A model generated the notes under the pieces. It was not told the DNA's origin. It saw only the letters and a program-made list of their open reading frames with translations, and did not search any database. From positions 153,080 through 217,079 of the forward strand of contig CAZKGM010000003.1 of the NCBI GenBank assembly GCA_964552395.1: 64,000 bases of DNA. The letters run 5' to 3'. Below, one piece after another: positions 22,954 to 32,267 of this stretch (position 1 is its first letter; every line of letters starts with the position of its first letter). The stretch is from JAJDNH01 sp964552395 (GTDB lineage Bacteria; Acidobacteriota; Thermoanaerobaculia; Thermoanaerobaculales; Sulfomarinibacteraceae). A program made the position numbers and the translations under genes.

Positions 22954-23481
22954 ATGATCGCACTGCTTTTCGGACTGCTGCTCGCACCCCAGGTTCAACC
23001 GGCAGCTCACACACGACCGATGGCGCGGGCGGTCGAGATCCACGAGCTCTTCACCGCCAAGAACGGCGCCGTCCTCTGGATTCTCAACGGCACGCACGGC
23101 TTCGACCTCGGGCGTGTCGAGCCGCTTCCCGTACCGATAACGGTGTGGCGGTCGGAAGTTCCGATGGGTGAAGGCACCTGGATCGAGTTCCTGACCCGCA
23201 CCTACCTGAACATGGGAGCGTTCCGTACCGCGGTCCCGGCTCCGGGCGAACGCTGCGGAATCGAGATCCCGATTCTGCCCGGTACCTGGTGGGTCATTCT
23301 GATCAACCAGGTCGACGGGCAGAACCGCGTGCTCGGTCGCTTCGAGGTCGGCCCGCGGCTGGCCCGGCTCGCCCAAGAACTGAACCAGGCGGCACAGCGC
23401 CCGAGATCAGCGCCGGCCGCGAGCGCACGCCGCATAGCTCGTCCGCGCACCCCCAGCCCCCGGCAGAGCCCACAACGCTGA
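22954..23481 (+). CDS. Secreted protein of unknown function
   Basis: A 175-residue protein with a short hydrophobic N terminus (MIALLFGLLLAPQVQPA) that looks like a signal peptide, a beta-rich middle (FDLGRVEPLPVPITVWR, GTWWVILINQVDGQNRV) and a C-terminal 45 residues rich in Arg, Pro and Ser (low complexity). The ATG at 22954 is chosen because GGAGG lies five bases upstream inside the end of the antiporter gene. I do not recognise a family. Coupling to the antiporter suggests co-expression. Confidence 0.6.
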   Translation: MIALLFGLLLAPQVQPAAHTRPMARAVEIHELFTAKNGAVLWILNGTHGFDLGRVEPLPVPITVWRSEVPMGEGTWIEFLTRTYLNMGAFRTAVPAPGERCGIEIPILPGTWWVILINQVDGQNRVLGRFEVGPRLARLAQELNQAAQRPRSAPAASARRIARPRTPSPRQSPQR

Positions 23482-23548
23482 CGAGCTGAAGACACGCTCA
23501 TGGCCCCGTCTCGCGGATCCCAGCGGAGCCGGGTTTTCCGGTCAAGTT

Positions 23549-24007
23549 CTACTTGACGTCGGCAAAAACGTAGAGCCTGGCGGTCGCGCTGAGGACGTCA
23601 CCCTGGATCTTGTAGGTCTGATGGAAGGTCCTGGGCTCGCCGCTCCGAACCCGCACGGTCTTGCACTCCAATCGCTGCAGGAGGCTGCCGCGCTCGTCTT
23701 CGAAGAGGAGCACGATATCGACCTTCGCGGTCGATTCGCCGACGTTCTCGAACCCCAAGTGCACCCGCACCTTGACCGCGCGGCCCGACTCGAACGGCGG
23801 CTCGGCCAGCGGCTCGACTTGCACCTGCGTCCAACGAACGCCCGCGACCTCCACGTTCGGAGCGAGGGAGTCCCCGACGTGGTAGGGCAGCTCCTCCTGA
23901 AACGGATTGTCAGCTTTGCGGTAGGTCGGCTGCTGCGCCGCGACCGGAGGAGCACACAGCAGAGCCAGAGCGAACCCTCCAACGAGCCTCTTCCACAAAT
24001 GTTTCAT
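23549..24007 (-). CDS. Secreted beta-rich protein of unknown function
   Basis: A 152-residue protein with a strong signal peptide (LVGGFALALLCAPPVAAQ). The mature part has alternating strands (VKVRVHLGFENVGESTAKVDI, LLFEDERGSLLQRLECKTVRV, RTFHQTYKIQGDVLSATARLY) that suggest an immunoglobulin-like beta sandwich. No catalytic motif is seen. GAGGAA precedes the ATG. A perfect TATAAT lies 58 bases upstream, so this gene may be strongly expressed. It diverges from the RNase E/G gene. Confidence 0.65.
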   Translation of the reverse strand: MKHLWKRLVGGFALALLCAPPVAAQQPTYRKADNPFQEELPYHVGDSLAPNVEVAGVRWTQVQVEPLAEPPFESGRAVKVRVHLGFENVGESTAKVDIVLLFEDERGSLLQRLECKTVRVRSGEPRTFHQTYKIQGDVLSATARLYVFADVK

Positions 24008-24040
24008 TGCATTCCTCGCGGCACGACCGACTCACATTCG

Positions 24041-24070
24041 GTGACGGTGGTCACTGTTGGTCCCATTATA
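24041..24070 (-). promoter_or_regulatory. -10 box with adjacent inverted repeat upstream of the secreted-protein gene
   Basis: Reading the minus strand, a consensus TATAAT (24070-24065) is followed about 10 bases later by GTGAC-CACC-GTCAC (24054-24041), a perfect 5-bp inverted repeat near the expected start site, where a repressor could bind. The -35 region is weak. In the rest of the 440-base divergent gap 24008-24447 there is a palindrome AAGCGA-T-TCGCTT (24251-24263) and a possible RNase promoter TCGACG-N17-TATGGT (24300-24328) in the other direction. Confidence 0.45.
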
Positions 24071-24447
24071 CACGGAGAATCGAGCTGCAAAGGACGCTTC
24101 GCCCACTCCCGCCAGGTCCGGAAACCAACCCCTTGTGCCAGTGTGAAGGTGGACGACGCGAGAAACGCAACCTTCTCAGCGGCTCTGGAGCCCGGACGGC
24201 CGCGCCGCAGACGCCCATTACCGCGTGCCCAAAGAGGGCGACGCCACGAAAGCGATTCGCTTCGCCAACCTGCAGAGGGATGCGGGCGGAGGAGCTCCTC
24301 GACGCGCGGGCCAACCTGCGCTATGGTGAGTTCGTACGGAGGTGCGCAGGGCCGACCTCCGCGAGCCGCGCTGGGACGTGTCGAATCTCGTCCCTTGGCC
24401 GAGGCAAGCCCCGGTCCGATTCCCACGGCCCGTGCACGGGAGCACAT

Positions 24448-26463
24448 GTGACGCGACGAATGCTGATCAATGCACAGCGTCCCCAGGAGCTGCGCATTGC
24501 CCTCACGACCGGCAACACCCTTGACGACTACCAGGTGGCGGTGGCTCAGTCGGGGCTGACGCGTGGCAACATCTACCGCGGTGTGGTGGCATCCGTTCAG
24601 CCCAGCCTGAACGCGGCCTTCGTCGCCTACGGCGCCGCCCGCGACGGCATGCTGCGCAGCCACGACGTCGTCCCTCAGGCGTACCACCGGCCCCCAGGCG
24701 AAGGCAACCGCGGACCGCGCGTCGAGCGGGTCCTCGAGCGGGGCCGGCCGTTGCTGGTGCAGATCACGAAGGACCCGTCCGGCGACAAGGGCGCGGGGAT
24801 GACGACCAACGTCAGCCTCGCCGGACGCTATCTCGTGCTGATGCCGTACGACGACGTGCGGGGCATTTCCCGCAAGGTCGAAGACGAGGAGGAGCGGCGA
24901 GAGATCCGCGAGGTCGCCGCCAAGCTCGAGATCCCCGAGGGCTTCGGGTTCATCGTCCGCACCAACGCGCTCAACCAGAACAAGACCGCTCTCAACCGTG
25001 ACCTCAATGCACTACTCAGGCTCTGGAAGCGCATCCGCACCGAGGCCAACCAGGGGAAGGGGCCGCGCCTGCTGTACAGCGATCAGGACCTGATCGTGCA
25101 GGCGGTGCGTGACATGCTCGACAGCTCGGTCGACGAGGTCCTGGTGGACGACGACGACGCGTTCGAGCACGTCAAGACGGCGATGCGCGCCTTCATGCCA
25201 CGAACCAAGACCCGCCTCATACGCTACCGCGAGCGGCTGCCGCTGTTCTCGCGCTACACGCTGGAGCAGCAGTTAGAGAGCATCTTCCAGCCCAAGGTCC
25301 ACCTCCCTGCGGGAGGCTCGATCGTGATCGAGGGCACCGAGGCGCTGACCGCCATCGATGTCAACTCGGGCCGCTCTACGCGCGGCGGTAGCCAGGAAGA
25401 GACCGCCTACTCGACCAACCTCGAGGCGGCACGCGAGGTGGCCCGCCAGCTCCGCCTGCGCGACATCGGCGGCCTCATCGTCGTCGACTTCATTGACATG
25501 TACTCGCGCAAGCACCAGCGGGAGGTGGAGAAGGAGCTCCGCGAGGCGGTCAAGGCCGATCGCGCTCGGGTGACGATCGGCAGGATCAGCCTCAACGGGC
25601 TGCTCGAGATCAACCGCCAGCGCCTGAAGACGCCGCTCGTTCTGCGCACCCACCGGCAGTGTCCCACATGCGGCGGCAGCGGACGAATCCCCAGCCCCGA
25701 GACGGTCAGCCTCAACCTGATGCGACGAATCGAGGAGCGAGCCGCCTTGGGCGGCGTGGCCACCGTGCAGGCCCGCCTCCATCCCGAGCTCGCGGACGCC
25801 TTTCAGAACGATTACCGTGCCGACCTCGCCGCACTCGAGCGCGAGTACGACATCCGCATCGAGATCGTCGCCGCGGCCGGCCTCCATCGCTCCGAGGAGG
25901 AGATCGAATGGACCCGGCGCAAGCCGAAGGAGGAGGAGGCTGCCCCGCAACCTGCTGTCCTCGTCACCGACCTCACTACCGGCGGCGGCTCATCGTCTGC
26001 CACCGCCAAGCCCGGCGCTGCGAAGGTCAAGCCCGCCGACACGGAGAACGGTGAGGAGTCGCGCCCGAAGCGGCGACGCCGCGGCGGCAGGCGGAGGCGC
26101 AAGCTGACGGTCGAGGCGGACAGCGGCGTGACGGAAGAGCCCAACAACAGCCGCGACTCCGAGCCGCCGGCCCCAGAGCCCCCCCCCGCTCAAGAGAACA
26201 CGGATGATGACAGCAACGGCTCGCGGGAAACGAGCGACGCTCCGAGAACCGGCACGAGACGCCGTGGGCGCCGCGGCGGTCGCCGCCGCAAGAAGCCGTC
26301 TTCCGACCAACCTGCCGCCGAGGCTCAGGCGGTCACCGTAGAGGACCCGCCGCCGCCCCATCTTCAGGAACCGACCCAGCCCCCCCAGAGTCCGCCCGCA
26401 AGCTCACCACCGCTGGCCGCGAAGCGCCGCCTGTGGCCACGGATCTTCGGCGAGGACGACTAG
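24448..26463 (+). CDS. Ribonuclease E/G family endoribonuclease
   Basis: A 671-residue RNase E/G. It opens MTRRMLINAQRPQELRIAL, then an S1 RNA-binding domain (GNIYRGVVASVQPSLNAAFV). The catalytic DNase I-like region has the metal-binding aspartates (TAIDVNSGRS and IVVDFIDMY), and the zinc-link cysteines are CPTCGGSGRI. The last 170 residues are low complexity with two basic clusters (PKRRRRGGRRRRK and TRRRGRRGGRRRKK), a likely RNA-binding or degradosome scaffold. GTG at 24448 is chosen because GGGAG is five bases upstream and the family starts here; ATG at 24460 is possible. It would act in rRNA processing and mRNA decay. The stop lies in a palindrome. Confidence 0.9.
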   Translation: MTRRMLINAQRPQELRIALTTGNTLDDYQVAVAQSGLTRGNIYRGVVASVQPSLNAAFVAYGAARDGMLRSHDVVPQAYHRPPGEGNRGPRVERVLERGRPLLVQITKDPSGDKGAGMTTNVSLAGRYLVLMPYDDVRGISRKVEDEEERREIREVAAKLEIPEGFGFIVRTNALNQNKTALNRDLNALLRLWKRIRTEANQGKGPRLLYSDQDLIVQAVRDMLDSSVDEVLVDDDDAFEHVKTAMRAFMPRTKTRLIRYRERLPLFSRYTLEQQLESIFQPKVHLPAGGSIVIEGTEALTAIDVNSGRSTRGGSQEETAYSTNLEAAREVARQLRLRDIGGLIVVDFIDMYSRKHQREVEKELREAVKADRARVTIGRISLNGLLEINRQRLKTPLVLRTHRQCPTCGGSGRIPSPETVSLNLMRRIEERAALGGVATVQARLHPELADAFQNDYRADLAALEREYDIRIEIVAAAGLHRSEEEIEWTRRKPKEEEAAPQPAVLVTDLTTGGGSSSATAKPGAAKVKPADTENGEESRPKRRRRGGRRRRKLTVEADSGVTEEPNNSRDSEPPAPEPPPAQENTDDDSNGSRETSDAPRTGTRRRGRRGGRRRKKPSSDQPAAEAQAVTVEDPPPPHLQEPTQPPQSPPASSPPLAAKRRLWPRIFGEDD

Positions 26464-26485
26464 CGATTCGCTGCGCGAATCGCTA
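26461..26485. terminator. Perfect 11-bp stem-loop starting at the RNase stop codon
   Basis: TAGCGATTCGC, loop TGC, GCGAATCGCTA. The first three bases are the stop codon of the RNase gene. There is no T-run, so it may be a 3-prime stabilising stem, a Rho-dependent end or a repeat end rather than a classic terminator. Confidence 0.5.
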
Positions 26486-26506
26486 GCCCGGATCGTTCAT
26501 GCGCGA

Positions 26507-26642
26507 TCCTAGCGAGACCGGCGAGACGCTTGTCAGCGCTGGGTTCTGAGCGGCGAGCTGCCACAGGCATATTCGGAGTGTATGTTGAGGACAGCGAGAT
26601 GCGAAGAGCACGGCGATGGTTGGCGTCTCGCCGGTCGCAGTA
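26507..26642. repeat. MITE-like dispersed element with 14-bp terminal inverted repeats
   Basis: GACCGGCGAGACGC (26516-26529) is repeated perfectly in inverse orientation at 26623-26636, enclosing about 93 bases. A second copy at 63199-63329 keeps imperfect inverted ends; fragments occur at 17150-17210, 19062-19118 and 63105-63160. It has no open frame. It lies in the convergent spacer between the RNase gene and prfA. Confidence 0.65.
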
Positions 26643-26664
26643 GAGTGCAAGTGAATGATCTGGG

Positions 26665-27735
<1,071 letters not shown>

Positions 27736-27819
27736 GTCGGTCCCCTGGCAAAAACCCCGCGCGACCGCGACGGTCGACACGGGGCTCCTGATAGCCGCCC
27801 GCAGGCGGCCAGTCGTCAG

Positions 27820-28035
27820 CTACTTCTTCTTGGCCTCGGCCTTTCCGTAGCGCCGCTCGAACTTCTCTACCATACCCGCGGTGTCGACGAGCTTCTGCTT
27901 GCCGGTGAAGAACGGGTGGCAGGCTGAGCAGATCTCCAGACGCAACTCCTTCTTGGTGGAGCGGGTCTTGAAGGTACTGCCGCACGCGCAACGAACCTCA
28001 ACCTCGTGGTACTCGGGATGGACTCCTGGCTTCAT
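27820..28035 (-). CDS. rpmE: 50S ribosomal protein L31
   Basis: A 71-residue protein, MKPGVHPEYHEVEVRCACG onward, with the zinc-binding cysteine set of the C+ form (CACGSTFKT... and CSACHPFFTG). That form is made when zinc is sufficient. GAGGTG lies just before the ATG at 28035; the frame extends upstream but the family start is clear. It has its own strong promoter and probably carries prfA. Confidence 0.95.
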   Translation of the reverse strand: MKPGVHPEYHEVEVRCACGSTFKTRSTKKELRLEICSACHPFFTGKQKLVDTAGMVEKFERRYGKAEAKKK

Positions 28036-28073
28036 AATGCACCTCACCGTGACCAATGGGCCACAGAACGCGC

Positions 28074-28102
28074 AGTATACGCTGGCCACCTCACGCTGGC
28101 AA
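28074..28102 (-). promoter_or_regulatory. Sigma-70-type promoter of rpmE
   Basis: On the minus strand TTGCCA (28102-28097), 17 bases, TATACT (28079-28074), followed about 38 bases later by the rpmE ATG. Five of six bases match at -35 and five of six at -10 with ideal spacing, one of the best promoters in the window. Confidence 0.75.
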
Positions 28103-28123
28103 GTGGATCACCACACCCAACGC

Positions 28124-28170
28124 ACCGAAAAGGAGCCCCCCGGTCAGGACACGAAGGCCCCAACCGGGGG
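28124..28170 (-). terminator. Terminator at the end of the apr-qmo-sat operon
   Basis: On the minus strand CCCCCGGT (28170-28163) pairs with ACCGGGGG (28144-28137) across an 18-base loop, followed by GCTCCTTTTCG. The T-run is short and a few bases away, so termination may be partial. It lies just upstream of the rpmE promoter. Confidence 0.6.
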
Positions 28171-28189
28171 ACTCAGGGGGGGCTAGTTG

Positions 28190-29464
28190 CTATCTCTTCT
28201 TCGGCGAGGCGTCACCGGTCGCAGCGCCGTGCAGCTTGACCTCGACCTTCTCCTCGAGGCTGTCGTAGTACTCGTTCAGAACGGCAATGACCTCGGGTCT
28301 GGAGAACTCCTTCGGTACCGGCTTGCCTTCGCTCATCAGCTTCCGCAGCATCGTGCCGGACAGCAGCAGGCGGGAGCCGCCCTGGTAGTCGCCGTTTTCG
28401 TCGATGACGGCCTTGGATTCGTGCGGGCAAGTCTTCATCGAAGCCATGGAGCCACAGTCGTAGCAGTAGAAGGTCCAGTCCATGGCCAGCGGCCGCAGGA
28501 CGAGCGCGTCGTGGGGAATCTCCGAGAAGATCTTCTGCGCGTCGAACGGGCCGTAGTAGTCGCCAACGCCGGCGTGGTCACGGCCGACAATGAGGTGGCT
28601 GCAGCCGTAGTTCTGGCGGAATACCGCGTGCAGCAGGGCCTCACGCGGTCCGGCATAGCGCATCTCCATGGGGTAGCCGCCCTGCACCACACGCTCCTTG
28701 CGGAAGTAGTTGTCGACCAACGCCTGGATTGCTTTGACCCGTGTGTCGGCCGGAATGTCACCAGGCTTGAGCTTGCCCACCAGCTGGTGAATGTAGACGC
28801 CATCGCACACCTCGATCGCGATCCACGCCAGGTAAGCGTGCGAGTTGTGCATGGGGTTGCGCAGCTGTAGCGCCGCCACCGTGCTCCAACCGCGCTCCTC
28901 GAAGATCTTGCGGGCGTCGGCCGGCCGCTGGTAGATCTCCTTGAACATCTCCGGGTAATACGACTCGGAGAGCACCTTCACCGGACCGGCCAGGTTCACC
29001 GGCCCCTGCGCCATCACCTTCTGCACGCCCGGATGCTGGGTGTCGGTAGTGCGGAACACCTGCTCGCACTCGTGCGCCTTGTCGATGACGTACTTCTCGG
29101 TCACCTTCATGGTACCCATCAGCGTCCCGGTCTCGGTGTCGACGAGCGCCACCTCCTCGCCGACGGCGATGGAGTCGGCGAGGGCCTGCTCCGCCGAGAG
29201 CGTGATGGGAATGGGCCAGAACAGCCCACCCTTGGACGGCATCCGGTACTCGTCGCACACTCCCTTCCAGTCGTCATGGCCCATGAAGCCTTCCAGCGGC
29301 GTGAACGCACCGATTCCCATCATGATGAGATCCGACGTCTCGCGGCTGGTCATGGGCACCTGCTTCAGTGTCTTTGCCCGCGCCTCCTCCTTGGTGCGCT
29401 GCGCACCCTCGAGGAGCAGCGGCTTCAGCTCGGCGCTGCCGTGGGGCGGTACCAATCGACTCAT
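28190..29464 (-). CDS. sat: Sulfate adenylyltransferase (ATP sulfurylase)
   Basis: A 424-residue homo-oligomeric Sat. LQLRNPMHNSHAYLAW is the QxRNP/HxxH ATP-sulfate site, VGRDHAGVGDYYGPFD the second nucleotide-binding motif, and RPLAMDWTFYCYDCGS a cysteine-bearing segment typical of dissimilatory-type Sat. It makes APS and pyrophosphate from sulfate and ATP, or ATP from APS when run in reverse. AAGGAGG lies before the ATG. It is the last gene of the operon headed by aprB; no APS kinase domain is attached, so APS goes to AprBA rather than PAPS. Confidence 0.95.
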   Translation of the reverse strand: MSRLVPPHGSAELKPLLLEGAQRTKEEARAKTLKQVPMTSRETSDLIMMGIGAFTPLEGFMGHDDWKGVCDEYRMPSKGGLFWPIPITLSAEQALADSIAVGEEVALVDTETGTLMGTMKVTEKYVIDKAHECEQVFRTTDTQHPGVQKVMAQGPVNLAGPVKVLSESYYPEMFKEIYQRPADARKIFEERGWSTVAALQLRNPMHNSHAYLAWIAIEVCDGVYIHQLVGKLKPGDIPADTRVKAIQALVDNYFRKERVVQGGYPMEMRYAGPREALLHAVFRQNYGCSHLIVGRDHAGVGDYYGPFDAQKIFSEIPHDALVLRPLAMDWTFYCYDCGSMASMKTCPHESKAVIDENGDYQGGSRLLLSGTMLRKLMSEGKPVPKEFSRPEVIAVLNEYYDSLEEKVEVKLHGAATGDASPKKR

Positions 29465-29480
29465 GTGATCCTCCTTGTGG

Positions 29481-30293
29481 TCAATGGTTTGTCCGTTTTC
29501 GAAAGACTGTGCCGGCGAGCCATCCGGCCGCCAGAGCGATCCCGATCGTAATCAGCCCGTAGAGCAGGGCGCGGCGCTCGGCCAAGCGCGACAGCCACGC
29601 CACCATCCCGGAGCGGCCGACGAAGAGCTCGGTGGACGCCGTTCCGATGACCCCGTCTCCGGCGAGGAAGAAGGCGGAGATCTCATACCTGCCTTCCGGC
29701 GCCTCGGCCGGAAGCACGGCCTGGTAGTAGTACATGGAATCGTCGTTGAGGCGGATTCGGTTCGTGTTCACCGCATACAGGCCACGCGAGGCCTGCAGCT
29801 TCCAGAACCCTCTGAGCAGACGCAGCACCTCCTGCCGCCCGGCCTTCCCCCTCAGTACATCGACCTCGGCCCGCTCCTCCAATTCCCGCAGGCCGACGAT
29901 CTCGCCGATCCGCGCCAGCGCGGGGTTGACCGCGGCCAGCGCATCGCTCTCCGGGCAAGGGTAAAGGACGTTTCCCTGCGGGCAGCTGAGGCTGACCAAG
30001 TACAGCCGCGGCACACGGTGCACCGCGTACTGGTGCACTCCGAGCCAGAACGGTCCGACGCGTCCCTTCTCCATCAGGCGGACGGTGGCGGTCGTCGGGG
30101 AGGAGATGACCGAGACGACCCGCTCCGTGCCGGCCGGAACCCGCCCGTAAATGAAGACCTCCTCGCCAGAGAACCCCGCGGAGATGTGCACCCGGCGCAC
30201 CGCGACGTGCAGGTGGTCGCTCCCGTTCTGTGCTGCGACGGTGGACGCGGCCAGGAAAAGCGTCAGGGTGGCGGCAGTGCGCAGTAGCCTCAT
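29481..30293 (-). CDS. TIGR02186-like membrane protein (partner of TauE/SafE permeases)
   Basis: A 270-residue protein with a signal peptide (LRTAATLTLFLAASTVAAQ), a periplasmic domain of about 200 residues (HISAGFSGEEVFIYGRVPAG, RRVHISAGF and a Cys-containing LSCPQGNVLYPCPESD) and one C-terminal membrane helix (LLYGLITIGIALAAGWLAG) ending in basic residues. This resembles the TIGR02186 / Alph_Pro_TM family, commonly next to TauE/SafE permeases in Proteobacteria. Its ATG overlaps the stop of the cytochrome-permease gene, so the two are made together; an accessory subunit for that transporter is the likely role. Confidence 0.7.
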   Translation of the reverse strand: MRLLRTAATLTLFLAASTVAAQNGSDHLHVAVRRVHISAGFSGEEVFIYGRVPAGTERVVSVISSPTTATVRLMEKGRVGPFWLGVHQYAVHRVPRLYLVSLSCPQGNVLYPCPESDALAAVNPALARIGEIVGLRELEERAEVDVLRGKAGRQEVLRLLRGFWKLQASRGLYAVNTNRIRLNDDSMYYYQAVLPAEAPEGRYEISAFFLAGDGVIGTASTELFVGRSGMVAWLSRLAERRALLYGLITIGIALAAGWLAGTVFRKRTNH

Positions 30294-32251
30294 CAGTGGC
30301 CTCCGCCTGAGGTCGCAAACTGAATGAGGTGTTCGGGCGTCGCCATCAGCTGGTAGAGCAGAACGAGCATCACCCCGAGGACAATGACGGCCAGCAGGAC
30401 GCGGATCTGCTCGCCCTTCAGTCTCCGGCTCGCCATCACGCCGAGCTGGGCGCCAATTGTGGAGCCGGCGAACAGAGCAACCGCCAGCAGCACGTCCACC
30501 GTGTGGTTGGTCACCGACTGCTGCAGGGTGACGTAAGCGCAGGTCAGGACAATCTGGAACAAGCCGGTGCCGACGGCGACGCGGGTCGGGATACCGATCA
30601 TGTAGATCATCACCGGCATCAGGATGAACCCGCCGCCGACGCCCAGGAATGCGGCCAGGATCCCGACCACGAAGCCGGCCGTGATCGGGACGAACACCGA
30701 GGTTCGCAGGCCCGACTTGGGGAAGGAGACCTGGATTGGCAAGCGGTCGAACAGCCTGCTGAGGCGACCCGGTCCGGGTTCCGACCCGGGGGACCTGCCG
30801 CGCAGTGTGCGAACGCCCTCGACGAACATGGTGATGCCGGTGAAACCGAGCAGGAGCACGTACAGCAGCTTGAGGAAGAAGTCGAAGTTCCCCATCGTGC
30901 GCAGGGTGTGCACGACCTGAACGCCAACGAAGCCCCCGGGCCAGCTGCCCGCAACCATGGCTAGCCCCATCCGGAAGTCGACGTTGCCGAGCCGCGCGTG
31001 GGAGATCGCCCCCGAGCTCGCGCCCGCGGTAATTTGCGCCGCGTCGGTTGCGGCGGCGACCGCCGCCGGGATGCCGATGAGGATCAGCAGCGGCGTCATC
31101 AGGAAGCCGCCGCCGACTCCAAAGATGCCGGAGAGGATGCCGACGACCCCGCCCATTCCGGACACCAGAAGCGGGTTAACGGAGGTGCCGGCAACCGGGA
31201 AGTAGAGCTTGAGGCGCGCGAGCACGCCGCGCACGCCCGGCCTACCTCCCGGATGTCGCACGGCGGCGAGCATGCCCGCGCTGACGCTGCTGTGGCAGGC
31301 GGCGCAGGTGGTGCGGATGTTGTCCGGATTGACTTTCGAGCGCGGGTCCGAGGCCGCCAGAACCAGGTGCGCGCCGTGGCAGGAGACACAGGTGGCGACG
31401 TCGTGGATCCCATGCGCGTAGGCGATACCGTGCACCGAGCTCTCGTAGGAGTCGATGACCGCCAGCGGCAAGCCACTGGTGCGAAGCACATCGGGGTCCT
31501 CGTGACACTCCGCACACGTGAAGACGACCTCCTCCGCTCCCGTCGGCGTCCGCATTCCGGTGGCGGGCGCGATGGCGTGAGCACCATGACAGGAGACACA
31601 CGTCGGCGACACGCCGTCGCTGGCAGCGACGCCCGCCGCGTGGGAACTCGCCCGGTACCGTTCGAGCTCCTCCGGATGGCAGTGCCCGCAGGTGACCGCG
31701 ATCCGCTGCCGGGACACGGGTGACTCGCGGTTGCCCGGCGCGAGGATGGTGTGGCTGCCGTGGCAGGTGAAGCAGCTGATGGCGACGGCCTCACACCCGC
31801 GCCGTTCTCGTGCCGAGGTATGAACTCCGCCGCCCCGCGCCGGGATCGACTTCCGTGACGGGGCGGGGGCCCCAACGGCGTAGCGCTCCGCCTCGTGGCA
31901 GCCGCTGCACACCCGGTCCACACGGTTCTCGCAGGCCAGCGTGAGCGCGGCCCGCCCGCTCAAGACAGGGTGGGCGCCGTGACAGGCGGTGCACGCCAGC
32001 TGACTCGCCTTGAGGTGTCGCCGGTCGTGGTCCGAGGACAGGTAGGTGCGGGTCACATCGGCGTGGCAGCCGTCACCCGAGCAGCGGGTCGGCCGGCCGC
32101 CCGGCTGACCCGGCGGGTGGCACGCGACGCACGGTGTACCGGCATGGCCGGCGGCCAGTCGAGGTCCTTCCGCCGCGGCGAGTCCGGACGCCGCCAGCAG
32201 GACCGCCGCGAGCACCGTCCCGGAGAGTCGCCGCGTCGCTGGGCCCGCCAT
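30293..32251 (-). CDS. Decaheme cytochrome c fused to a TauE/SafE-type permease
   Basis: A 652-residue fusion. After a signal peptide (residues 1-27), residues about 40-320 hold ten c-heme sites: CxxCH at 41, 87, 115, 160, 188, 218, 246, 288 and 316, plus one CX4CH (CSGDGCH) at 57. From about 355 to the end is a TauE/SafE permease with two repeats (GIFGVGGGFLMTPLLILIGIP near 376 and FLGVGGGFILMPVMIYMIGIP in the second half) and about eight membrane helices. TauE/SafE proteins export sulfite, sulfoacetate or related anions; multiheme cytochromes carry electrons in the periplasm. Inside the apr-qmo-sat operon, a sulfite-linked role is likely but unproven. I know of no standard family with this fusion. 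Confidence 0.88.
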   Translation of the reverse strand: MAGPATRRLSGTVLAAVLLAASGLAAAEGPRLAAGHAGTPCVACHPPGQPGGRPTRCSGDGCHADVTRTYLSSDHDRRHLKASQLACTACHGAHPVLSGRAALTLACENRVDRVCSGCHEAERYAVGAPAPSRKSIPARGGGVHTSARERRGCEAVAISCFTCHGSHTILAPGNRESPVSRQRIAVTCGHCHPEELERYRASSHAAGVAASDGVSPTCVSCHGAHAIAPATGMRTPTGAEEVVFTCAECHEDPDVLRTSGLPLAVIDSYESSVHGIAYAHGIHDVATCVSCHGAHLVLAASDPRSKVNPDNIRTTCAACHSSVSAGMLAAVRHPGGRPGVRGVLARLKLYFPVAGTSVNPLLVSGMGGVVGILSGIFGVGGGFLMTPLLILIGIPAAVAAATDAAQITAGASSGAISHARLGNVDFRMGLAMVAGSWPGGFVGVQVVHTLRTMGNFDFFLKLLYVLLLGFTGITMFVEGVRTLRGRSPGSEPGPGRLSRLFDRLPIQVSFPKSGLRTSVFVPITAGFVVGILAAFLGVGGGFILMPVMIYMIGIPTRVAVGTGLFQIVLTCAYVTLQQSVTNHTVDVLLAVALFAGSTIGAQLGVMASRRLKGEQIRVLLAVIVLGVMLVLLYQLMATPEHLIQFATSGGGH

Positions 32252-32267
32252 CAGCGCCTTCCGTCCG

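Noticed and set aside
24007..24447. N-terminal extension of RNase E/G by 147 codons
   Set aside because: Family proteins start at the MLINA block; the extension has no S1 or other domain and covers the divergent promoter region.
28137..28170. Small plus-strand frames over the sat terminator (28006-28268)
   Set aside because: They cross a terminator hairpin and the rpmE promoter and overlap sat; no coding signs.
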